The position numbers and the translations under genes were made by a program. The notes under the pieces are model-generated. The model made no database searches and was not told the origin of the DNA. It saw only the letters and a list, made by a program, of their open reading frames with translations. A stretch of 64,000 bases of DNA from Glossina fuscipes (lineage: Eukaryota > Arthropoda > Insecta > Diptera > Glossinidae): the NCBI RefSeq assembly GCF_014805625.2, contig NW_023998415.1:39000966-39064965 (forward strand), given 5' to 3'. Positions 1 to 14,408 of the stretch are shown piece after piece; position 1 is the stretch's first letter; each line of letters opens with the position of its first letter.

Positions 1-55
1 CGATTTTAGAAAAAGAAAGTTTTCATTTGATCATCCTGTATACTTACATACATAT

Positions 56-64
<9 letters not shown>

Positions 65-94
<30 letters not shown>
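65..94. repeat. (TA)n microsatellite
   Basis: Uninterrupted alternating TA of about 30 bp, preceded by imperfect TACATA units. It is a simple sequence repeat with no coding potential. Confidence 0.9.
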
Positions 95-96
<2 letters not shown>

Positions 97-793
97 AAGG
101 ATTCTTTTGATATTAGTTGCTTGCCTGATGTAGATAGATATACATTATTATAAATATGTACAAGTGAAGAACAATTGATTCATTATACTAAAATTGAATT
201 AAGCTTAATTCCAGAGGAGCTCTTCTACTCTCTATACCTTTAATTAAACCGTTTTCATATTTTTGTGCAACAACAACAAGTTTTCCTTATACGAGATACA
301 TACGTATATAAGGTGAGGCCAACGGAGTAAAGAATTTGTTTCTCTTTAACCTTATACGTATACCTATGAAAATAATTACAATTGGTTTGAATAGCTTGGG
401 CTACGTTAAAATATTCCAGACTTGTATGATTCTTCTGTCTTCTGTCTTCCACATAATTCTTAGAACGAACCGCATATTCCTTGCAGTCTCAACATACGCT
501 TACTTAGTTGAAGAGATGTCTGCTATTTCTGAGCTATTTATGAGAAATGCTGTTACGTATACATGATAAAAATAAAAATAAAAATAAATAAATAAAAAAA
601 ATTGAAAGAAATGCTTACACATGTTAGCAAGACCTGTTGGCAATCATAAAAGCATACATAACGTTTCAAGCCAAACACAACGTCACGTGTAACTGCATAA
701 CACAACGTGCACATTTGCTGCCAACTATCAAAAGCAACAGCAGCAAGAACATAACAGCAGTGTTTATTATTATATTTACTCTCAAGCCAATAC

Positions 794-795
<2 letters not shown>

Positions 796-837
<42 letters not shown>
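796..837. repeat. (AT)n microsatellite
   Basis: About 42 bp of uninterrupted AT/TA dinucleotides. It creates an artificial Ile-Tyr run in one frame. Confidence 0.9.
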
Positions 838-838
<1 letters not shown>

Positions 839-3800
839 GTTTGTATTCAATAGAAACTATACATCAACCTAACGCTTTATTAGTTCAAAATTGAAGAAAA
901 AAAATATAAAGCAAAGTTTCTTTAGCTCCACTTTCTTATGAAGACATGTTTAGTAAAGATGAGCAAATACCTTCATACGTGCGTATATATATACGAGGGA
1001 GGGCGTTTAAGTAGCTATTTGAAAAAATATATGAAAACCAAAGTTATTTTAAGTATGCGAATAACGAAGCACACCGAAGTGACTTTGTTAAAAATTCGGT
1101 GCACATTTTTTTTTTTTTAATTTAATTAATATATTTCATTGAAGTTCTTCTCTACATGTCTGTTATTTGTAAAGTGTGTTTTCTTTTTTGCATAAAACGT
1201 TTAAGGTAAACTTTTGAAGCTTCTGTAACTTTTTTGCTTGGGGGAAAATGCTTTAAGTGTAAAAGTTTCCGATGGTTTCGCGAAAAATGAAAATCAGAAA
1301 AGATCAGATCAGATACATATGATGGGTCGTTTAGCAGGCTTGAGCATACCTGCTTTCACTTTTTCTCTATGTTTTGTGCTCCTAGTGCTTATATCTTTAA
1401 GCCGTACGTACACAATCACTATTCCGTCTTCCCTCTCTTTTAGCCATTATAATTCCTGTGGATTACAGCGCCAAGACATGCAGCCGCATGTAAGAATTAT
1501 TCTCTCTTTCTTTTTCTGTACGATCGATGCAAACATCTTACTTAGTATATTTTTTATTTCTTCAAAAATGATGAAAATATTGTGCAGAAAATTTCGTTTG
1601 CGAATGAGATTTTATAAGGTGGCGGGCAATATTTCAATAGGGTCCTTACATCTAATTTGATCGAATTGAGATGCCTCTTGTCTTATATAAGTCGACTATA
1701 AATAATCAGTTGGTGATGCTCGATAATCAAGGCGTGCATATAATCACTTCTTTCAGGTACAGTTGGAAATCTTCTTCAAGTGATACCTACCTACTTTAAC
1801 AACTATGTGTTAATACCGCAGCCAGTGCTTATGAAGCAGCAGTTGCCGTAAACAAGTTCAACTTCATTATACCATTCTTTTTCTCATTACGCGGATATAT
1901 GCTCTGACTTACTTGCTACCTTCACTTAACCAAATGCCCTTGGAATTAGCGAAGAAATGATATACTACGAAAGTTTCTACAAATTTTCCGCTAAGATAAT
2001 GCTTGAATGAGAAACAATTATTTCTCTCTCTCTCTCTTCTGAAAGTTGTTTAGAAATTCTAGATGGAATTTTCCAGAAAACCGACGATGCAAAAATTACT
2101 GAGATATTACTTCAATATTCCAAGTTATTTAAGTTTTCATTTAATAGACTAACAGCTTATACCATAATGTTAAATAATTGGTACTATTATCTATTTTACT
2201 TCATATCTTTCCCTATGGCCATTCAAGGATTTTCATTAACATTTTATATATTATATGAGATAACTATTCATTTAAAAGTTATTTTCTTAACCAACTTAAA
2301 TGCAAATATTATTTCAACATTTTTCAAATTATTATTCAAATTGGAATTGGACAATTTTACACAAGGTAGAACAAGAAGAAGAGGATGAAGAACAAGAAGA
2401 AGAAGAAGAAGATTTGTTTATGTCGCAAAAATTCATAATTTTGTTCCGGATTTTATCTTTGTTATAATGCATTTAAATAAGCGCTTGAATGCATCTTTAA
2501 AGCGAAATTACATAGTACATCAACGGATTATATAATTGCATCTAGCAACCTATACGAATCTGAAGTCTTATTCAGCCTTGCTATTCACGTGTGTCTACTT
2601 TAATTTATAAGGAAAAAATTACATTTTTCCAGTTTAGACAACGTCATGTCCACCCTTTACATTGCACTGTACACGTGTGCCGTTTGGCCGATTTGATCAA
2701 TTTTTAATATCAACCTGAGTGCAAAAGCCTTCAATGTTTCCGTCAAACTTGAAACTTGAATATCGTAATTTTTCCCACTACATAACTAAATCAATTCAAA
2801 ATGTTATCATCATCAAGAATTTCTCTTCCGAGTATCTCTAGGGCTTTAAGACTTCCTGCTGGATATTGCAAGTGTTTTGATATAATCCCCTTCTTTCATA
2901 CACTACTGGGTATAGAAATCAATTTAGAATCGAATTAATTTACTGCTAACTTCATGGCGAATAGAGGAGGTAGTTAGTACTATCATAAAATATTCCTTTG
3001 AGACGAAATTTAGCATATCACTACAATGAAGCGAAAAGCTAATCCTCTGTTACTATTGTTATTCAGCTTAATGTTGCTTCTCTTGAGCTCGGCTACGGAA
3101 TAGATACCTATTCAAAGTAGTTCATTTTTATTATTAAACTGATTAATTTGCCATTACTCGATTGGAGTCAATGATCTCTAACTAATAAAGAGTCTCAAGA
3201 TAGGTCGGAAACAAATCTCTTTAAAGGGCCATTTTATTGAAAGCTTTTTTTCTTCTGCTTGCAGTCATTATTATTACTATTATTATGGAGATCTCTGAGC
3301 TAGAGAAGTAACAGCTGGGCTGGAGAGCATTCTCGCACAACTATTTCGATGCTATGTTTTTGGTCAAAGGAAAATCTGTGGAGGAAATAGTCTCAGACTG
3401 CGTGGAAAATTCAAATTGAAGTTTATCTGTATTAAAAAATGATTGTCGATACCATGAGTATTGAGAGCCCAAATACAGAAAACTGCGTCCTAATAGCATA
3501 GTCCTCTCAGAGAGCTGTGATTAGCCTAAAACATGGCCAGCATTAAATGTTCAGTATGTTACATAGGCCTTCCCGTTTCCAGCGGTTCTGAATAGCGGGA
3601 TCCCTTACGAAATCGCCATACTTTTCAAGAAGCAACAGGTAACGTATCATTTTAGCCCCTGTGTCATTACACACTCATCAATTAAACATTTTTATGCAGC
3701 TTATACTAAGGCTGAGGAGTATTGTGAAGTTTTGTTTTATTATTACTGCAAGATTGCGAAACACTGATCTCTACAAATCGAACTTGTTTATAGAATTTCC

Positions 3801-5840
3801 TTTTAGTCAGCACTTACGTTGCCAGTTATTTGTTCAATTATTGTTTTCTCTTCACTTTTTATTTTTTTATTCAGCTGTTCATGTTTTAATTCTCCACACA
3901 TTCTATATATATATATATATGGAATCGAGAGGAATGACTAGCTTTAACAAATGTTGCTTTCCTAGCACGTATACGTATATTAATAGATATGTATATATGT
4001 ATATATGCATGCGCGTATGTATATATAACTATTGCGCTGGTAGCAGGAAGTTAGAACACATTTGTAGATTTCCATGCATTGAGTTTGGTGCGGTTGTCAT
4101 CGTTATCACACATCCTCCACTTTTGACTTTGGCGCTGTCATGCTTCGTTCGCTCTTATCGAAGCAAATTAGTTAACTTTTGATTTCTCTTTCTTCTTCCT
4201 TTCCGATGCTTTCCTTATTCTTTTGCTTGATTATTTTCTTTATTGCCTGCATTCCCTTTCTTCTATACAGATTTTAGTTGATTAAACTCCTTGCAGTTCA
4301 TGCTACCACGTATGCTGTTGGTCAGCAGTTAATAATTTCTAATGCGTTTAAATTTCATATATGAATAGGAGTTATATCAATTTTGTCATATCGTTTGTAA
4401 CAGACAAAAGCTGTTTAAAACTTATATCCTATATTATTATATAGACAATTATTTCGACTTGATTCGCTTATATCAATACATCAGTTTTGCCCGTGTTCGA
4501 GCTTAGATAGTCGCTAAAGTTACACAAAAAAGCTATAAACTTTGGTCAAGGTGTCAAAATACGACACCTTTACGGAATTAAGGAACCAAAACAAACCTTC
4601 AAATCAAAATGATCATAATATGATTATTTTATTTAACAGATATCTATCTCTTCAACTATAAGTAAAGTATACTTTGGTGTGCTGACTATATAGTACGCTC
4701 TGGGGCATAAAATCAAAGCAGTCAAATCAAGCCAAATGACTGGGATCAATAAAAGATCTAAATCTCTCAGTTACATATACCTATATAACATAATTTTTTT
4801 TTATCTCAAAAATTAAGGATATGGGGATCAAGAAATTCGATCCAAGCCGAAGAAAATCGCAATATCTCTCCTCTTTTTGCGTTTGTTCTTTTAACCTGCT
4901 ATTATTTGTTAAGTGGACGATATAAATACATATACAAGCACAGGAGCACAGGAGAAGGATGGCTTCATCTATTATTGAGTATGTGTGAGTGCTGCATCTG
5001 CCTTTAAAATAATAATTACAATTTGTTGTCTTGTTCTTATACTCTCGTTATTTAATTTCAATGCACATCAGACATAGATAGGTATTTGGCTTTTGTTTTT
5101 TTCTTTCTTTTCCATTCAACTACTAATGAAGTCATTTAGAAGCTAAACATTAAGTTTTTATCAATTTACTACAGATATATTTTCGGTATTGCGAAAAGCT
5201 AAAAACAAGTCGTTTTATTTTGTGCCCTTCAAAGAACCTATAAAATTATAGAATCAGCTGGAGGTATGCTGAGGTATGACTTTCGTAAATTAAATAAATT
5301 AAAAGAGAAAAAATAAATAAAAATTAAGACCAGCTTGTACCTGCTTATAGGCTTCACCTGTACCTGTTATAGACTTTAGGTGATTGTGTTATCTCATGCG
5401 TTGCACTTTGCCGTAAAAATATTTCATCATCACAATGCAGCGCATTTTTAATTGTTGCTTGTTACAAAGAGATCACTTTGGAAAATCAACCATTAATTCC
5501 AGATATCACATTGCAATCACAAGCAGTGAGCTATTTGCTAATCTTCACGATTTTCCCGGGCGTGAAAACTTCGGCTTTTTGGGAAAACTTTCAAACCGAA
5601 GCACTTGAATACAAAAAGAAAGTCCGTAGCAATGGCTTGCTTTGAAACGAAGAAGAGATACTCGTCACTCATGTCATTCGTTCCTAGTCATATGTTTTTC
5701 AATGATGCCTTTCAATATTATTTTAGTTAACCCGTTACGTGTTACCCGGTGTTCCATCCGACAGCATTAGATTAGATTATCAGCCCGGACCTTCGTAAAC
5801 ATACTTGCGCATGTTTTCAAGATTATTTTTGTTTTTCTAA

Positions 5841-5990
5841 TCGCCCAACTGGCCGAGTAGGACAACGGATCCCGACTTACAACTCAACCGTCGTGAGCTT
5901 AAATGTCAAATCCAATAGAGTTAGAATTTATTGCTCTGTCTAAATTCATTATAATAATAATAATGATAGTAATAGTAATGTTTTGTTTGT
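5841..5990 (+). repeat. tRNA-derived SINE-like element (degenerate)
   Basis: Positions 5850-5861 match the RNA polymerase III A-box consensus TRGCNNAGYNGG at every position (tggccgagtagg). About 35 bp downstream, 5897-5907 is a degenerate B-box (gcttaaatgtc against GGTTCGANNCC). This is the spacing of a tRNA head. The sequence does not fold into a convincing intact cloverleaf, so it is unlikely to be a functional tRNA. Downstream is an AT-rich body and a TAA-type simple repeat (about 5951-5980), which would fit a SINE tail. The 3' end and target-site duplication are not clear. Confidence 0.5.
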
Positions 5991-8080
5991 TTTTGTTTTG
6001 TTTTTTTGTATGTATGCAGTATGAATTTGAATAGTATTCAAAATTTATTTACAGCATAAATAATTAATTGCTGGTATATTGAAACCGTTAAAACGATTGT
6101 GAATCGATGAATTTGGGCTAGTATGTGTAAGGCCACCAGGTTCAAGCATCATTTCTGCAAAAGAATTTGAATTAATTGCAAGTGCTGTCGAAATCCTCAT
6201 TGCTCGATTATGAAATGCTAAACTTTGACATGTGCAAACATTGAGAGAATTTACTAACAATCTTCCGATAGAATATTAATTAAAAGAAAATCCAAATTGA
6301 AAAGATTTTGTAAGATAAAAATTGATGGAATATTTCTTAAACAATTCCCGTAAGAGATTATGCAGCTTTCTAAAGAAAAAGTCTATTAATAAAATAAGCG
6401 CATGTCCAAACTGGAGTAAAATTCCGCCTTTTCCTGTATTTTCACAAAAAATGAATCTCTGCATACCAACTGCGTGCTGAAGCGATCATATCGTCTTTGA
6501 AACGGAACATTTTAGTGACGTCATTTATGACTGCTTGAGTTCGATAGGTATATTAGGGCCTAACATTCTATCAAACGTGTAGCAGTGTCGTCGGGACGCG
6601 TACGAGCCATTGTAAGTACATCGCGTTTTGTACATCGGTGCCAAACTATTACGCTAAGTACTATTGGGAGCAAGTTTCGCTTAATATCGAGGGCACTTTT
6701 CTCACAATTTTTCATTGGCAGCACCTACATAGAATCTTACTTTTCTTTTGTAAACTTAAGTTTATCAGCAACCACAAAGCCATAGGCCAATATTCATAGC
6801 TGCTTTAGAATAAATGATGTGCATAGAAAGAACCAAATATTATTCAAATGATCATCGTGTTCTGTCGTTAATCGTTGTAAACGTCAAATGTCACCTTATC
6901 CGACGAAATCAAAATGGTTGGTTCAGACTGAGGCCATTTTTCTCTTAAAAGTTCGAATATCAATTCACTCGACAAACAATACATATTTTGTTTATTTCTT
7001 TAGAAAAAACTATGTTCGTTGTGCGAAGCGATATGAACAGTGTTCCTAATAGTTTTATATAACTTATCATTTTGTTTCCTCTACATATCATTATGAATTT
7101 CATTTAAGATTAAAATTATTAACATTTTCTTATTCACAATCCTTTCTTAATATAATTTTGACATTGTATAAAGTATAGCTAATAAGCAATTTAATGGGAT
7201 TCGAGCTAATGACCACTTGTTTGGACCATACTTGAATACATTTTATTGTTTATGAGTATTTAATACTAAACTTACGTTATGATCGATAGTTAAAATATAA
7301 GAATAAGAAGAAGAAAAAGATTCTAAAAGTGCTAAAGCATTTTAATTTCGCCTATAAAAAATTACGAATCATAAACGTTGCAAGCAACGAATGCTAGATG
7401 TCTGATTTTTAAATAAAGGCTAACGTTGTCATTCCCGTAACGATGTCTCATCATAAGCTGGCGAGTTTTAATAGAGTGCGATTAGGGTCCTAAAAAATAG
7501 AAATAAGAAGACCAAAGGAGGAAAGAGTCGTAATTTTAAACATTCACTGTGAACTTGAACCTACGGCTAATGCAAATTTTTTATAATACTCTATACCTTA
7601 GACGCAAAAAAGATTTCATAAATGTAAAAGAGATTTCATTAAAGCGAGGCAACACCACCTAATTGAGCTAAGATCAAACTTATCAAATTATTTAAACTGA
7701 TCATATATATATGTGTGTGTGCGTGTCTGTGTGTGTGTGTATATATGTATGCATTTTCTTAGCATTATCATAAGCATAGAAGATTCGAAATAAATTTTCC
7801 TCCCTTCTCTATTGTTTGTTGTCTTGCGTGTGTCTGTAGTAGTGTACTAAATGCAGCTAAATCTGTTTAAAAGAAAGAAAAGAAAAAATTATGTTTTTTT
7901 TTTTTTTTTTTGTTTTTTTACTAAAGTGTTTTCATTAAAATTATGTATGTAAAATCCTCACCCCCTTCAAGATTTAAACGTTTTTAAGCTTATTTACGAC
8001 TTTATATGATCACATTGAGTTGATATTTATTACAACATTAAATTTTCCATTGAAATATTGAAAGCTGTTATTTTTCTTTA
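5991..8080. other. Noncoding AT-rich stretch
   Basis: No domain or convincing exon is visible. A compound (TA)/(TG) repeat occurs at about 7704-7750, and a T run of about 18 at 7893-7910. The short open frames on the minus strand at 6045-6464 have no recognisable family signature. Confidence 0.6.
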
Positions 8081-8678
8081 TTGTCGTTGAATTTATTGTT
8101 GTTGTTGTTGTTGTTGTTGTTGTTAGTTATGTTGTTGTTAGTCTTGTTGTTGTTAGTGTTGTTATTTTTCATTTACATTGTTTTTATGATTATCGATTTA
8201 ACTGCTGAATTGCCTGTTGGAGTCAAACAGTCTGATAATTTGATTACATTACACTGGCAATACGTGAAATAATGCGCAAAACATAATAAATGCACCAGCA
8301 CCAGCACCAGCACAATCATCAGCAACAGCAACAGCAATAGAAACAGCAGAAATAATAACAACAACAACAACAACAACAACAACAATAATAATAATAATAT
8401 ACGAAAATGCAAATGTGAAATTGAAAACTTTATGCAAGTCGTCGCTTTTTTTTTGCTTTTTTTTTTAATGTTTTCAGTATTTTATTGATTGTTATTTATT
8501 GCGCAGTGAAGAAAAAAGATTGCATTCACATTTCAGTTGCTAACGACAGCAATGCGATATTCTGTTGCTGCTGTTGTTGCTGCTATTGAACATATTCCGC
8601 ACGTATACTATTGCACTCACACAACCGTATGATGATGTGTGTTTCTAGTTATTTTTTTTTATTTTTTTTTTATATGTA

Positions 8679-8709
<31 letters not shown>

Positions 8710-9010
8710 GAATTTGTGCAGGCATTACCGTTAGTAGTTGTTCAATCATTCAGTCATTCATTCATCATTTACTAAGTGACTGCTTGCCTGTCTGTCTAGC
8801 TGTCTCTTAATGTTAGCGCATAATGTTGTTGTTGGCTTCATTACATCAACGATGATGTTAATGATTATGATGACAATGTTGTCGATGAAATTGCTATTGT
8901 TTTTGTTATGGTTGTTGCTGTAGCATCATCACCATCGCCACTACCACCACCACCACCACCACCACCACCACCACCACCATCACCACCATCATCATCACCA
9001 TCACCAACAC
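8081..9010. repeat. Cluster of trinucleotide microsatellites
   Basis: Within about 930 bp there are (GTT)n at about 8095-8145, CAC/CAG-type units at 8291-8312, CAGCAA units at 8320-8350, (CAA)n passing into (AAT)n at about 8352-8398, CTGTTG units at 8560-8585, and a (CAC)n run at about 8942-8980 passing into CAT/CAC units to about 9025. Open frames through it encode homopolymers of Leu, Val, Ser or Gly and switch product with the frame, as expected of simple repeats and not of a gene. The dominant motifs are on one strand in each block. Confidence 0.85.
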
Positions 9011-12000
9011 CATCATCACCATTACCATTACTATCATCACTAGAGTCATAACCAGCACCGCTATTCATCAACATGCATATTTGTTTAGAGTTCTTTTTAA
9101 GCCGTTTTGCTGTCAATTTCGATGTATTCGAAAATAGACGAACGCTTTAACGTTGTTTTTGTTATGATTGTAGTCGTTGCTGTTATTTCATCATTTAATT
9201 TTCTCAACAATTCCGAGAGAGAATGTTTTTTGAAATGCTGTCGCTAGTTTTACTGATTCATTCGTATTTAATGAATGCCTGTTTGCTTGCTTGCCTATAC
9301 TTGCCTGTTTGCCTGTACTTGCCTGCTTTGCCTGCTTGCCTCCCTGGTTACGTCTATGGCTTGTTAACTACTGTACTTGTAGTTGTAATTGCAGTATTTG
9401 AAAATGTTAATTGATTTGCTTGTGATTAATTTAGTTCTCCTATGGGTTTTTGTTTTTGTTTTTAATTTTTTTCGTTTATTTCGTTAAATTTTTATTTTTG
9501 TTTTGTGTTTTGTTTTTTTTTTTTTTTTTTTTTTTTTTTGTTTTGCTTTATTTTGTTTTTATACCATTCCTAACAACATCGATTTTATTTATGTTGGTGT
9601 TGTTCCCGTCGTGTTCGAATGCAGTGCATCGTTGCACTTAAAGCTTTTGAGTAATTATGGCCAAAAAATAATGTAAAAACAAGTTAACGTTTGAATTGCC
9701 AGATTTTCTCTAATTGAGTAGTAATTATTTACTTACAGGAAAGTACTCAGACATCTCTTTAGGACTGATTGCATATTTGTCTGTCTTTCTGTCTGTCGAT
9801 CTATTTAATGTACATATGTCTATGTATGCTTTGAGAAGTAACGAAAAGCAGCGTTTAAATAATTTACATGCAATGGGTTACACAAAAGGAAAGCATTAGG
9901 ATTTATACGAAATTAGAATATGTTTAGATAAGAAGTTAATTAACTAATGAACTTTGACATTTTGACATTTCACTTCAATTTATTCAATTACTTTATTTTA
10001 TATATATATATATATATATATCCACCACTTTTGGATTTGCATGCATTTTCGCAAAAAGTTATTGCGTGTAATTAAAATATTTTGTTTATTTTATAGACGA
10101 GAGCAACACAAAAAAATGCTAAAAATTTACTTTTTCCTTATAATACATGTCTGTCTACTTAAATTAGATACAATATCGAGATACTTTAAATAAGAGTTCA
10201 ACATCTACTCGCACATCATTCTTCACTTTTGTTAATCTTCTTTTTCTATTTCCTATTCAATTATCGCGCATCTAAGCAAGTTATATAAGTAAGCAAGTGA
10301 GATAAAAGAAATTATTTTCGATTTACGCCTTTTTCTTTATGCAATGCATACAAGGCCTACGAATATGAAAAAAAAAAGTGTAGTCTCGCATGTCCTTCAT
10401 CAAATTAATGCGTTGAGTAGTTGGGACGAGGCGGTTGTGTTCAGAACTTATTATCGAATTTATTCGCATTTCATCTAATCTTCCTAATAATAATTCGCAA
10501 AATCATTGCATAATGCATTGTTGGTCGATTGAGAACTTTTCAGCATCTATCGCGTGCTCAAGATATACTGAGGCATTACAATGTGTTGCCCATAAACAAG
10601 TATCGTTGGTACAGCTACACAACTTTTTGTCCGGATATGAAGCAATTTAAGAGAATCCTAACAACGATGAAATTCTAATTGCTATACTACTGCATTTGCG
10701 ACGGAAATCTTAAGAAGAGTAAAAAAAAAAATGCAACACGTAAGGTCGAATCATTGTGAAACGGCCGCTTAAATGTACATATATATATATATATATACTC
10801 CTTTGGAACGCAATGATGCCAGGAAATATTTCCAGAGGATCATTTCAGTTTTGAAACATGTTACGATAATCGAAAAGTGAAAAATGGAAAGTTGGAGTGA
10901 ATGTCATGCAATCGATCGATGGCAATGAAGAAAAAATAAAGGCAACCATACCGAATCAATCCATCATCAGCTTTTGCACGCACTTCGTTGATCTTTAACA
11001 ATGATTCAATATATATGTGCATATATTCGCCCTACTAAAAAAATGAGTTCATCTTTCGTAATTTTCTAAATCGTACAAGTGAGCAATTTGTCGATTTTAT
11101 GCTTGAGTTAATTAATTAAGTGTAAGTTAAGGAATTTTTGAATATTTTACATAAACATACATTTTGGGCAGAATTTTTCTCAAGAGTTGCTATAGAAAAA
11201 CTGAATCAAGTTTTTCTTCCTTTTCAATATGTGTTGATTTAATTTCATTTTAATTAATATTATTATCATTTTGTTATTTTTGCTTAATAATGTTTTATTA
11301 ATATTATCACTTTGCAATCATCAACGTCATGCTTAACAGCAATTTGTACAATGGTCCTAACAAAGTCATTACAGTTTGTTTATATCTATGTGTTATACGT
11401 ACATATAGACTATGTTTTAAAGCGAATCTTAGATCACTTCAAACCATATATGCAGAAATCTTAAAGTGTTTTAGCTTTCGATTGTAATGAGCTGTAGGAG
11501 GAGAAACGAAGCTAAGTTCGCATTAAGCTTCTGGTCTCAATTATTATAATTTTACCAATTTTACTAATAGAGGTGTTTTCGTACAGCCATGACTAAGTCC
11601 AATTTCATCTCGGGAATTTTGTCTTATTGTCCATATTATATGTTTAGATAAACTCAAGCACGAATCGAGTTCGAGATGAGGGGACGTTTTTATGTCTGTT
11701 TTATTCTTTCTCTTCAATTGATATAAGATAATGCTATCTCCAACGTTAGGCTCAATATTTTTTGTCGATATTTTATATCTAACTTTTCACTTTTTTTTTT
11801 GTCAAGTCCTTTTGTTGTTGTGTACTCCATGGGTGACGCAAATGAATTGAGTAATTTAATATACCATTATCTTCTGACGGTTGTTATAATAAAAAATTAA
11901 AAAAAAAAAACACAGCAGCAGTAACAGTTGCAGCACCAACAACAACAAGAACAACAACAACAGCAGCTAGTAAATTGTTAACAATATCTTTATCAACACC

Positions 12001-12115
12001 CAAACATCTCATGGCATCATAAACGTGGTTAAGCTCTTAACTAATGTTAGTTATACGACAAAATTGAGGAAAAGTTGGCGAAGACGAAGACAGAAATAGG
12101 AGTAGTGAGTGAAAT

Positions 12116-12150
<35 letters not shown>

Positions 12151-14360
12151 TAGAGAAAGGGGAGAGAATATGGTGAAGAAAATTAAAAAGAAAAGAATTT
12201 AATATAACATCAACATAATATATTGGATTTAAAATGCTTCCACGCTTATATCAATGTCTAACTAAGTAAAAAAGAATAAGCATAATAAGGAGTTGGAAGG
12301 TTAATTTAATGTAATAATGATTGTAATTAGAAAAGACTATCATTACAACGATACACACAGATAGTTGTGGTAAGCCTTAAGAATTCACCTCATTCCTGTA
12401 CTTCAAGTCTAAATATTCCATTTAAACTTTTACTTAAGCATTTAATTTTAAATACTTTTAGGTTGAACCCTGTCTAATAATGTAGGAGTTATAAAGCACG
12501 TAGGGCTTACTTCTTTTTGTATCAAAACGTGATTTGTATTTCTTTGGCAGAATAATTTTAAAAATAATTTTTTTTTTTTTTTTTAATTTGAAAATCTTTT
12601 AAAAATGCGTCTAATGATCGGATATTTAAAGCTTACATTTTCAGCTTACGCGATTTGAAGCAGCACTTATATGCTTATCCAAATACTACTACTTCAGCCA
12701 TCTAAGACCACTGTATATTAAGGTGAACACAATATTTTGATGGGAAAGAAGTACGCCTCATTTAAGACACCAACTTCCGGTGTGTTTTGACTGAGAGAAA
12801 ACCGCTCCGTCTTACATAGTTTGCTTTTTTGCTCCTTTGCTTCATTTTATCGAGATCTTCTAATCTCGCCCAGACTGACTGACTGTTCACTAAAAGTGAA
12901 ATGTAGAAAACGTAGCCGAGAGAACCAAAAAAGTCTTTTTTCTTTCGTCTTTTCTTTGGGAAAGACGTGAAGAATGCAAAACGTCTCCTTCTCTATAAAT
13001 GCTTTGTTTATTCTTAAAATGCATTCAGGCAGCCTTTCGAATATTCTTTTACAGCATCAGCCGGTTGAAATTGCCTTTCATTAATAGTATAAGTTGTACT
13101 TACATATTTATTTTGATCTTATGACCGAACCCTACTTATAAGAGAATAGATTACGGATTCTCGTTATATTTTTTTTCGGATTTTGTCTCAACTTTACACT
13201 AATAGTTGTAGTAGTGATGTTTTATTGAAGAAAAGTTGTGTGAAATTACAAGAGCACTATAGCTAATGCCGTCAGCCAGTCTAAAGAGGGCAAAAAAGGA
13301 ACGAGCATACTAAAATCAAACAAGATCACATTTATATAATTATATTCTACAGGTTACGCCTATCTATTTGTTGTCGTGATTCACACAACCAACACCCAGC
13401 CCTATGACCATTCAAAGTTGTACTTAACCTATTTATATCTAGCGTGTCTTCTCCAAAACTGGCCACTCGTATGTCCACCCTTATCGCCCAGCGGGCAACC
13501 GAGTGCCTGTTGATAATGCAGAGTGCACCTTACGTCTATCGCTTCGATATTCGGCCTGTAATTGAGCTGAATAAGTTCTTCTCTCACTTTAAACATTATT
13601 ATTGTTGTTGTTGTTATTGTTCTCTTGTATAATTCGTCAGAACAATTATTATCATTCCGATTATACAGCAGAGTTTTATATAGTGCTCTTGCGAGACTCC
13701 TGCGAGCTTACAACTCATACTTTGTTCTCTATTCTATGTACACTTTTTTACTTAATGCCTCCACTTGTTTGTGTCATGCATGCCCGTTTTCTACAGGGTA
13801 GGGAGATGTAGCGGATTGGTCGTTATTTTTTTTCGGCAAGCGGGGGTTTTCCATGGCGTTAGAATATTCTAACCGTATACTTCATGTGTCGGGTCAACGT
13901 ATAACAGAACTGTGATAGCGGACCGTCTCATTTTTCATACTTTAGTTAAGCGTGTGTGCTGGCAGCTGAAACAAGAAGAAATCTATAGTTTCTCCGTTTC
14001 ATAATAGCGATAGTATCCCCAAATTGTTTTATGTAGCACTTAACTGCGCGCAAAACAGTCTGTGTTGGGCATTCATTAAACTGATGCTACGTTAATTGCT
14101 GAGATACTTAGCATTACTTTTCTTAAACATCGGGAATATTATGCTCTGCCTCAAGCTGGAAACTATCCAGTATTATACATATCGTTGAACACCTCTGTAA
14201 TAGCGCTTATGAACTGATTTATAGGAAGAGTTGAAAATTCAGAAGGAACACTATGTTTGCCGGGAGGTTTGTTTGTCTTACAAGTCTTCAACGCATTTAA
14301 CACTGCTTCTGAAGCTCCTGAGGCTTTGATTCGTAGCGGGCACGCTTATATAGGGGAAGG

Positions 14361-14408
14361 TGTGTTGGTGTGTTGGTGTGTTGGTGTGTTGGTGTGTTGG
14401 TGTGTTGA
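14361..14408. repeat. 8-bp tandem repeat, six units
   Basis: TGTGTTGG is repeated five times without interruption, followed by TGTGTTGA. An 8-bp period preserves no reading frame, so this is a simple minisatellite. Confidence 0.9.

Larger units (their letters stand above)
1..5840. other. AT-rich noncoding stretch, no recognised gene
   Basis: No frame shows a recognisable domain. The longest open frames (about 1238-1660 and 3661-4182, plus strand) are hydrophobic and T-rich, and the second runs through a TA repeat, so I read them as chance. Simple repeats seen: (TA)n at about 65-94 and 796-837, a short CT run near 2022-2037, GAA-type purine repeats at about 2376-2410, and (TA)n near 3904-3920. 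Two CACGTG sequences lie about 85 bp apart near 2587 and 2672. Nothing else stands out. Confidence 0.6.

Noticed and set aside
1238..1660. 140-codon plus-strand open frame
   Set aside because: No recognisable motif; Phe/Leu/Ser-rich as expected from T-rich DNA.
3661..4182. 173-codon plus-strand open frame, the longest uninterrupted by gaps
   Set aside because: It is T-rich and hydrophobic, runs through a TA/TATG repeat, and shows no domain or codon bias typical of a gene.
8865..9116. Minus-strand frame with a glycine/aspartate-rich repeat
   Set aside because: Produced by the (CAC)n/(CAT)n microsatellite; other frames give other homopolymers.
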